A DNA stretch of 8,219 nucleotides from Deltaproteobacteria bacterium (GTDB lineage Bacteria; Desulfobacterota; GWC2-55-46): assembly GCA_016182705.1 (NCBI GenBank), contig JACPGA010000030.1:1-8219 (forward strand), in the 5' to 3' direction. Below the pieces are notes generated by a model. The model searched no databases. It saw nothing but the letters and a program-made list of their open reading frames with translations, and had not been told where the DNA came from. This document shows, in pieces, positions 1-4,513 of this stretch (the stretch's first letter is position 1; each line of letters begins with the position of its first letter). The position numbers and the translations under genes were made by a program.

Positions 1-301
1 CCGCTGTTGCAGCTGTCCGGAAGGCGTTGGCCGCTTCATAAGCAGGCCTAAGGCTTTTTGCCTGCTTGAACAATGCCTCGCCGATGATGAAAGAGCGGCG
101 CGCCTCCTCTGGAATCTCCGGCGCGGGCTCAAGCGTCGTGGCGGTCTTGATGATCTTTTCGCGTATCGTGGTATTCCACGGGTCCTTCTGCAACTGCTCG
201 ACCATCTGGTTAAATTGCTCATGCGGTGATTGGGCGTAGGCGCTCGCGGCCAGAGCAAACAATGCGAAGACGAATAAGATCAGCTTTCTGGTAATTTTCA
301 T
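1..301 (-). CDS. Secreted TPR-family protein, third tandem paralogue (N-terminal 100 residues, runs off left edge)
   Basis: Reading leftward from an ATG at 301, the frame stays open to the window edge, giving 100 codons. It begins with a typical Sec signal peptide: MKITRK, a hydrophobic stretch, then an A-Y-A cleavage site before QSPHEQ (around residue 23). The mature part repeats the block of its two neighbours almost word for word: NQMVEQLQK, then REKII, then PAPEIPEEARR (residues 31-69), followed by the start of a helical TPR-like region (IIGEALFKQAKS, YEAANAFRTAA). A GGAGA ribosome site lies at 306-310, 4 bases before the ATG, inside a leader (AATGATGGAGA) shared with the paralogue upstream. 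Its start lies 34 bp beyond that gene's stop, so they are probably cotranscribed. It is closer to the 336-1325 copy than to 1401-2273, because both keep the 'PAP.IPEEARR' segment that the latter shortens. The periplasmic role is unknown; TPRs suggest protein binding. The C-terminal domain lies outside the window. Confidence 0.85.
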   Translation of the reverse strand, partial: MKITRKLILFVFALFALAASAYAQSPHEQFNQMVEQLQKDPWNTTIREKIIKTATTLEPAPEIPEEARRSFIIGEALFKQAKSLRPAYEAANAFRTAATA

Positions 302-335
302 GGTGTCTCCATCATTCAATAAGTGGGATGCATTA

Positions 336-1325
336 TCACTCAAGCATGAGATTGGCGTGCGAGCAATGGCCATCGGGTTGGCAATTGCCTTTTATCTTCA
401 CCATTGGCTTGCCGTCACTGCTTGTCGTGAATACGGCGGAAGCAGCCGTACCATTCCAGGATTTATATTCGTTGTTACACTGCTTCCAGTTGATGTCTTC
501 CTGCCGGGGGCCATTCACAGTGCCGCAAAAATCAGTAACCATGACGCCGTTGTGGGCAACTCCAGAAAAGACGATTTCGTCATTGGCCTGCCCAGCTGTC
601 CTGAACGAAAGCTTCTTACCCAAGCGTAACCAGTCCTTGCTGAGTTTATTATAGTCTGGCGGAAGCATTGCTTCGGCGTATGTCCAATTCGCCCCTCTGG
701 CATCCTCATCAGTACAATAAAAGCAATGTTGGACCTTGCTTAACAGCGATCTTCCATAATTTTCCGTCATCCATCGCGAGAGGTCCTTCGCCCACGTTTG
801 CCGCTGTAATTTTTGCGCTTCTTCGCGCCTTCTTGTTTCATCGGCTTTTGCCTGCCGGTCGCGCTTCTCCTCCAATACATAAATCTGATCCTGGGCTTGT
901 CGCGCGTCGCTGCCAGCAATCCCTGTGAGCAAGAAAAAACGCAATCCGAGAATAGCGGAATCGTATTCCTTGCGCAACTCGTGCGCCTTGGCCAAATTAA
1001 AATATGGATCGCTCCACCAGGGAGCGATTAACAACGCCTCTGTGTAGAGCTGTACTGCACGCGCGTATTCCTCTGGCATCTTCGCTTCGCTCATCGTTGC
1101 GTTGCCACGCACGAAAGCGCGTCGCGCCTCCTCTGGTATCGCCGGCGCCGGATTGATCCCTGCGGCGAACCTGATGATCTTTTCGCGCTGCGCGTTGTCG
1201 GTTGGCGTTTTCTGCAACTGCTCGACCATCTGGTTCAGTTGCTCATGCGGTGATTGGGCGCAGGCGCTTGCGGCCAGAGCCAGGAATGTGATGAGGAAAA
1301 TAATCAGCTTGCCGGTAGTTTTCAT
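336..1325 (-). CDS. Secreted TPR-containing protein with cysteine-rich C-terminal domain (329 aa)
   Basis: An exported protein of unknown function. Residues 1-23 form a Sec signal peptide (MKTTGK, hydrophobic core, A-C-A before QSPHEQ). Cys22 lies within the signal, and since both paralogues have Tyr there, I read signal peptidase I cleavage rather than a lipoprotein. Residues 24-70 are the family block (NQMVEQLQK ... PAPAIPEEARR). Residues 70-155 form helical repeats of TPR type (YARAVQLYTEALLIAPWWSDPYFNLAKAHELRKEYDSAI). Residues 150-180 are a charged helix rich in K, R and E. The C-terminal domain (185-329) is predicted to be mostly beta and holds six cysteines: C201 and C204 as CxxC, then C267, C283, C315 and C321, which could form disulfides in the periplasm. 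The start is ATG at 1325 with GGAGA at 1333-1337. It is the second of three tandem paralogues. TPR proteins are usually scaffolds; no catalytic motif is evident. Confidence 0.85.
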   Translation of the reverse strand: MKTTGKLIIFLITFLALAASACAQSPHEQLNQMVEQLQKTPTDNAQREKIIRFAAGINPAPAIPEEARRAFVRGNATMSEAKMPEEYARAVQLYTEALLIAPWWSDPYFNLAKAHELRKEYDSAILGLRFFLLTGIAGSDARQAQDQIYVLEEKRDRQAKADETRRREEAQKLQRQTWAKDLSRWMTENYGRSLLSKVQHCFYCTDEDARGANWTYAEAMLPPDYNKLSKDWLRLGKKLSFRTAGQANDEIVFSGVAHNGVMVTDFCGTVNGPRQEDINWKQCNNEYKSWNGTAASAVFTTSSDGKPMVKIKGNCQPDGHCSHANLMLE

Positions 1326-1354
1326 GGTTCGTTCTCCATCATTCAGTTATCGGT

Positions 1355-1388
1355 TTCCCCTGGTTTCGCTTCGCTCTACCCAGGCTAC
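1355..1388. repeat. Imperfect palindrome resembling a dispersed intergenic repeat
   Basis: The 75-bp gap between two paralogues holds arms CCTGGTT (1359-1365) and ACCCAGG (1378-1384), which pair over 7 bp with one mismatch around a loop TCGCTTCGCTCT. On the leftward strand it reads GTAGCCTGGGT, then AGAGCGAAGCGA, then AACCAGG. From memory this resembles the 'GTAGGGTGGGT...AGCGAAGCG...ACCCACC' class of short palindromic repeats scattered between genes in many bacterial genomes. Only one copy is seen here, so membership in a genome-wide family is an inference. It could also act as an mRNA hairpin between the two cistrons. Confidence 0.4.
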
Positions 1389-1400
1389 TCGTACTCCTGA

Positions 1401-2273
1401 CTATCTTTTAAATGTACGAACAAAAGACCCATAGCTGCTCTTGAGAGGACAGTCCTCGTTAGGCCGCTCAGACGCGAAGGGCATTAGCGTATAGGCGAGA
1501 TTCAGAGTATTGCCGTCAGCAGAAACAGTGCCCCTCACGTCGTAGGTTCCGCAAACCCCGCCAGTCATAGTCTCTTCGACGATCTTGAAACGCAGCTCGC
1601 CATCCACGAAAGATAGATCACGCGCGCCGTATGGTGCTTCTTTTAAGACCTGTTTATTGTCAATATAAAAATCGTGTAAAAGATTCCATTTGCCATCCGG
1701 GGCCTGTCGTACGTGAAGTATTTGCAAACGAGGAACTCCATCACTCAATGCATGCGTATATCGCCAAACCTCACTGACGCGCTGTTCCTGCGCTCTGATT
1801 GCGGCTTGCCTGGAGTTTTGCTCTGCTGCATACTCCAGTTTAAACAGGCGCTTCCTGACATCCGCCGCATCATTCGCGTTTGGCGCCGCCAGCAAGTACC
1901 AGCGAAAGTTTTCCATCGCCTCTTTCGGATGGTCGGCCTTTTCCTCGGTCACCCCGAGATTAAAATAGGAAATGGCTAACCAGGGCGCCGCGGTCGCAGC
2001 GGCCTGGAATTCGCGGACGGCGTTAGCGTAATCTGTCTGATCTTTCGCCCGCTCGAACGCTGCCTCACCTCGTGCCATCCGCCGCTCAGCCTCCTCCGGA
2101 ATCGCCTCTGCGGCGAGCCTGATGATTTTTTCGCGCAGCGCGTTGTCGCCAGGGGTCTTCTGCAACAGCTCGACCATCTGGTTCAGTTGCTCACGCGGGG
2201 ATTGGGCATAGGAGTTTGAGGCCAGAGCCAAAAATGTGATGACGAAAATAATCAGCTTGCCGATATTTTTCAC
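1401..2273 (-). CDS. Secreted TPR-containing protein, first tandem paralogue (290 aa)
   Basis: An exported protein of unknown function. Residues 1-23 are a signal peptide (MKNIGK, hydrophobic core, S-Y-A before QSPREQ). Residues 24-65 carry the family block (NQMVELLQK ... AIPEEAERR), about four residues shorter than in the other two copies. Residues 66-150 form TPR-like helices (YANAVREFQAAATAAPWLAISYFNLGVTEEKADHPKEAMENFRWYL). After a short linker (150-170) comes a C-terminal domain (about 172-290) with alternating hydrophobic residues and turns, suggesting a beta sandwich or barrel (LQILHVRQAPDGKWNLL, GTYDVRGTVSADGNTLNLAY), and only two mature cysteines, C241 and C275. This domain does not resemble the tail of the 336-1325 copy. 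The start is GTG at 2273, chosen because the signal peptide begins there and AAGGA lies at 2283-2287, 9 bases upstream. It begins 21 bp after the stop of the preceding gene, so cotranscription is likely. Confidence 0.85.
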   Translation of the reverse strand: MKNIGKLIIFVITFLALASNSYAQSPREQLNQMVELLQKTPGDNALREKIIRLAAEAIPEEAERRMARGEAAFERAKDQTDYANAVREFQAAATAAPWLAISYFNLGVTEEKADHPKEAMENFRWYLLAAPNANDAADVRKRLFKLEYAAEQNSRQAAIRAQEQRVSEVWRYTHALSDGVPRLQILHVRQAPDGKWNLLHDFYIDNKQVLKEAPYGARDLSFVDGELRFKIVEETMTGGVCGTYDVRGTVSADGNTLNLAYTLMPFASERPNEDCPLKSSYGSFVRTFKR

Positions 2274-2294
2274 GGTTTGTCGTCCTTCACTCGG

Positions 2295-3420
2295 TTATTT
2301 GGCCTTCCCGGATTTCTTCGCGGGCGGGTATGGGTCGTGGTCGAACAGAAGTTCCATATCGGAGTCCGTAGGCAATTGTAAGACCCTTCCATCCGGGAGC
2401 GCTTTAAAGACTGGCGCTTCCTTGTCTCTTATCGCTTTCAATCCCGGAAATAGAAAATAAATATCGTCCGGATCGGGCAGTTGCAGGTTCGGATCGATCG
2501 TCAGCCCCGGAAACAGGAAATAAATATCGTTCGAATCTGGCAGCTGCAGCTGCGTTCCGGTCGTCTGCGCGGGTTTTGTTTTGTTCGGCAGCGCGCTCGA
2601 TCCGTTCATATCCGATTTGCCGCCGAGGCCGGCAGGCTCATTACGCTCATCCACTGTGGCGGATAGCTTGTTGGGTTGCTGCGAAGTATCGGCAAGGGCT
2701 ACAAGGCGCTTGAGACCCGCGTTGTCGGGGTCGAGCTTGAGTGCGTCCTGAAACCAGGCTTTGGCGACTTTCCAATCGCGCTCCATGACAGCCTGGAATC
2801 CTTTACGGACACGGTCGCTGACGCCGGGCGGCGCGGATGCATAGGCGGTGGCAATGGCGTTTTCCAGAGCTTTCGTCAAACCCGTCGGAACATTGCGCGC
2901 ATCCACCACAGAGGAGTCGGTGTGTGACGCGGGTTGCGAGAGAGCTTTTTGACCAGCGCTATCGCTGCCCCTGAGTTCTTTCAAACCGGTGTTGCCAGTG
3001 TCGAATCCGCTGCCCTTGAGGCCGGAACTGTCCGTGCCCGAGAGGCCTTTCAGCTGGTCCATCGCCGAGCCAGTCGACCCCTTGAGCGTCTTCGCCGCAG
3101 CGTCGCGGCCGCGAATGAACTCGGCTTCTTTTCGGCGTTTTATTATTTCAGCCTGACGCTCGCGCTCGACGCGCTCCGCTTCGGCCTGGCGCAGGCGTTC
3201 GGCCTCTGCTTCCCGAGCGCGACGCTCGGCCTCGTAATCGTAGCCGGGCGTGGAATTACCGCCGGTTGCGCTATTGCATTTCCCGTCCCAGTTGTTATAG
3301 GCGAGGTTAGAGGGTAAGCCACAGTCTCTCGCCCGCCGTCGCGGGAGCGTAAGCAAAGCAAATAATTCCCACGGCAGCACAAAGCGCCGCGCGCATCTTG
3401 ACGCTGTATGTGTGTTTCAT
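2295..3420 (-). CDS. Exported coiled-coil/TPR protein, signal peptide and body in different frames (frameshifted)
   Basis: The body is an open frame ending at 2295; its first possible start is a GTG at 3380 with no ribosome site. A far better start is ATG 3420, preceded by AAGGAG at 3426-3431 with 5-base spacing. It encodes a clean signal peptide (MKHTYSVKMRAALC, hydrophobic core, APATA) but hits TAA at 3307-3309. Moving by +1 near 3330-3345 joins it to the body at RDCGLPSNL, so the gene either carries a one-base indel or the sequence has an error. Counting from 3380, the body shows a charged E/R/A helix, probably coiled coil (48-95); a low-complexity linker with repeated LKG and DSSGLKGSGFDT (97-148); one TPR-like unit (V191-D229: RKGFQAVMERDWKVAKAWFQDALKLDPDN); two copies of VDxRNxPxGL (159-168, 243-252); two 21-residue repeats LQLPDxxDIYFLFPGL plus a third, partial LQLP; and a basic tail. 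It heads the operon of secreted TPR genes. It may be a periplasmic scaffold; its function is unknown. Confidence 0.7.
2443..2549 (-). repeat. 63-bp tandem repeat inside the TPR gene (two copies)
   Basis: Two 44-bp segments, 2443-2486 and 2506-2549, start 63 bp apart and match at most positions (both begin CCCGGAAA, contain AAATAAATATCGT and end GCAG on the plus strand). On the coding strand each gives LQLPDxxDIYFLFPGL, so the period is exactly 21 codons. A third, degenerate LQLP...DMELLF follows nearer the C-terminus. The exact codon period and the tolerated differences suggest an old in-frame duplication kept under protein-level constraint. Confidence 0.8.
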
Positions 3421-3425
3421 TTTTT

Positions 3426-3431
3426 CTCCTT
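3426..3431 (-). promoter_or_regulatory. Ribosome binding site deciding the 3420 start
   Basis: On the minus strand AAGGAG followed by AAAAA precedes ATG 3420 with a 5-base spacer. The first A of the site is the last base of the TGA of the small upstream ORF, an arrangement typical of translational coupling. The alternative GTG at 3380 has no comparable site, which is why the signal-peptide frame is preferred as the true N-terminus. Confidence 0.75.
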
Positions 3432-3520
3432 CAGCGTTTAACTCTCATAGCAATCGTAGGGCGGCGATAGTTGGGCATGTTGTCCAGTTTATTTTGTGCG
3501 GAGGCACGTTTAGTTCTCAT
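3431..3520 (-). CDS. Small basic 29-residue ORF at the head of the TPR operon (leader peptide or small protein)
   Basis: An ATG at 3520 opens a 29-codon frame ending in TGA at 3431-3433. It has a near-ideal ribosome site, GGAGA at 3526-3530, five bases before the ATG. The peptide starts MRTKRASAQ, contains NYRRPTIAMR and ends VKR; nine of 29 residues are Lys or Arg and only one is acidic. It has no hydrophobic stretch, so it is not a signal peptide or membrane peptide. Its stop codon overlaps the ribosome site of the next gene by one base, and 10 bases separate the stop from ATG 3420. It may be a coupled leader that sets translation of the TPR gene, or a small nucleic-acid-binding protein. 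There is no run of one amino acid to suggest classical attenuation. I do not recognise a family, and chance occurrence cannot be excluded for so short a frame. Confidence 0.5.
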   Translation of the reverse strand: MRTKRASAQNKLDNMPNYRRPTIAMRVKR

Positions 3521-3748
3521 GCTTATCTCCGTTTTTCAGTAATCGTAAGTTGTGGTTGAGCAAGGCGAAACCCGACGGTTCAAAAATGTTTGGTTGAAAT
3601 ATCAATTTTGGCGCAGGCGTGTTTCTGGGAAAGCGGCGTTAGCGCCATTGAAGCCAATAAGCTTTTTATCTGTTGTCAGGATAACATAAGCCGGTTCAAT
3701 AGCAAAGTAACACTTGGGAGAGCTGGAATAAAGAAGATGCTATCCTAA
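3521..3748. other. Non-coding region upstream of the TPR operon, presumed promoter region
   Basis: About 230 bp, A/T-richer than the flanks, with no convincing gene on either strand. The leftward operon must be transcribed from here unless transcription enters from farther right. A small perfect inverted repeat GGCG-TTAG-CGCC lies near 3634-3645; it is too short to call an operator. Confidence 0.5.
3678..3705 (-). promoter_or_regulatory. Weak sigma-70-like promoter candidate for the TPR operon
   Basis: On the minus strand TTGCTA (3705-3700) and TATCCT (3683-3678) are separated by 16 bases. Each matches four of six consensus positions. It points toward the small ORF at 3520 and would leave a leader of about 150 bases. 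Matches of this quality occur by chance, so it is only a candidate. Confidence 0.2.
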
Positions 3749-3877
3749 GTGGCTGATTCAAAAAGAAAATATGTACCTGAAAGAGGTTTGACAACCATGC
3801 TTACAGAGGAGCAGTCCTTCGGGGAAATAGCCAAAGCCCTCGGAAAAAGTTAGCGCACCGTCTCACGGGACATACGG
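3749..3877 (+). pseudogene. IS30-like transposase N-terminal (helix-turn-helix) remnant
   Basis: The frame through ATG 3797 reads KYVPERGLTTMLTEEQSFGE, then IAKALGKS, a TAG stop at 3851-3853, then RTVSRDIRG. The pattern 'SFGEIAKALGKS.RTVSRDIR' matches the N-terminal helix-turn-helix of IS30-family transposases, which bind the element ends (compare SxxxIAxxLGxSxSTISREIR, family knowledge). In-frame sequence can be followed back to a GTG at 3749. A nonsense codon interrupts the second helix region, and the DDE catalytic domain is absent because IS3-type sequence follows at once. It is therefore a dead fragment. The boundary with the next fragment is approximate. Confidence 0.6.
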
Positions 3878-4092
3878 GGCCCGCGCATTACCATGAATCT
3901 GAGGGACGCTGGCCTTCGGTGTGGGGAGAGCCGAATAGCCAGGCTCATGCGCGTAAACTGGATAATGGCAAAGACCAGGCGGAGGTTCAAGGCGATGCCA
4001 ACTCCAGACATTACCTTCCAGTTGCCGAGAACCTTCTTAAGCAGCGCTTTACGGCTGACGGGCCTGATAAGGTCTGGACGTCCGAAATTAAT
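3878..4092 (+). pseudogene. IS3-family transposase OrfB remnant, frameshifted and truncated
   Basis: In the frame of ATG 3893 the sequence reads GPRITMNLRDAGLRCG, then ESRIARLMR, VNWIMAKTRRRFKAMPTP. This is the segment of IS3-family OrfB just ahead of the integrase core (compare GSPRIT.ELRDAG.RCG..RVARLMR.NGI.AK.RRRFK). A one-base deletion near 4008 moves the reading to a frame starting at 4009: HYLPVAENLLKQRFTADGPD, then KVWTSEIN and a TAA at 4093-4095. Intact relatives read LPVAENLL.R.F.A..PD.VW.SDITYI here, and that Asp is the first catalytic residue of the DDE triad. In this copy it is Glu and the protein stops two codons later, so the whole catalytic domain is missing. About 70 of some 280 residues remain. 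It cannot be active. Confidence 0.75.
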
Positions 4093-4162
4093 TAAATGGG
4101 ATTCGAAAAGTAATCGGTTTTAAATAACTATTGCCCTGCCCCCAGTCAATTCTTTTTCATAT

Positions 4163-4198
4163 AAATCAAGGGGTTAGCTTCGACTGACCCCTTGATTT
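4163..4198. terminator. Strong hairpin, possible bidirectional terminator
   Basis: AAATCAAGGGGT (4163-4174) and ACCCCTTGATTT (4187-4198) are perfect 12-bp inverted arms. Inside them TAG and CTG extend the stem by three pairs (one G-T), leaving a six-base loop CTTCGA. The stem itself carries an A-rich start and a T-rich end, as in bidirectional terminators, but there is no long T tract after it, so intrinsic termination would be modest. It sits between the IS remnant and the efflux operon and could insulate the latter. Alternatively it is a leftover of a mobile element or a dispersed repeat. Confidence 0.45.
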
Positions 4199-4396
4199 CT
4201 AGTGCCCTAATAGCGCCCCCGGTTTGAAGCTTAATCCGCCACTCCATCGGGAAATCCGGATCGTCTCGACAAAAAGAACGCTACAGTAAAACAACCTATA
4301 GTCCCCTGAGCCGGTTCCCCCTCTGGAAATGGAATACCCCGAGGCAGATGGAATGTTTCGGCGTGGAGACGATTCCGGGCGTGATGTTGGAAACTC

Positions 4397-4411
4397 ATGC
4401 GGAATACGCAT
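4397..4411. promoter_or_regulatory. Short palindrome upstream of the efflux operon, possible operator
   Basis: ATGCG-GAATA-CGCAT is a perfect 5-bp inverted repeat with a 5-base spacer, about 100 bp upstream of the first efflux gene. RND operons are often repressed by dimeric TetR or MarR proteins at such sites. No regulator gene is in the window and the match is short, so this is a weak suggestion. Confidence 0.2.
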
Positions 4412-4513
4412 TTTCTGATAGACTTTCAGGGAACAATGGCGCCGTTTACCTTTTTGCGGCATTCGGGAAAAGAATAAAATCGAACGCGGATGCGAAGCCT
4501 GGAAAAGGAGCCC

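Larger units (their letters stand above)
4093..4513. other. Intergenic region between IS remnant and efflux operon
   Basis: About 420 bp without a supportable gene. It holds a strong hairpin at 4163-4198 and a short palindrome at 4397-4411. It should contain the promoter of the efflux operon, but I see no close match to sigma-70 or sigma-54 consensus elements. Open frames here (for example the plus-strand frame from 4348) have no ribosome site or recognisable protein and run into the efflux gene out of frame. Confidence 0.6.

Noticed and set aside
300..654. Two overlapping plus-strand frames of about 108 codons.
   Set aside because: Both lie opposite the C-terminal region of the well-supported minus-strand TPR protein, are in different frames from each other, and have no ribosome site or domain.
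1201..1325. Lipoprotein reading of the 329-residue protein because of Cys22 near the end of its signal peptide.
   Set aside because: The preceding residues (A-A-S-A) lack the usual Leu at -3, and both paralogues have Tyr at this position with a clear A/S-Y-A cleavage site.
4490..4513. An upstream ATG at 4490 that would add eight residues to the outer-membrane factor.
   Set aside because: It has no ribosome site, whereas AAGGAG at 4505-4510 serves the ATG at 4514, and the lipoprotein signal needs no extension.
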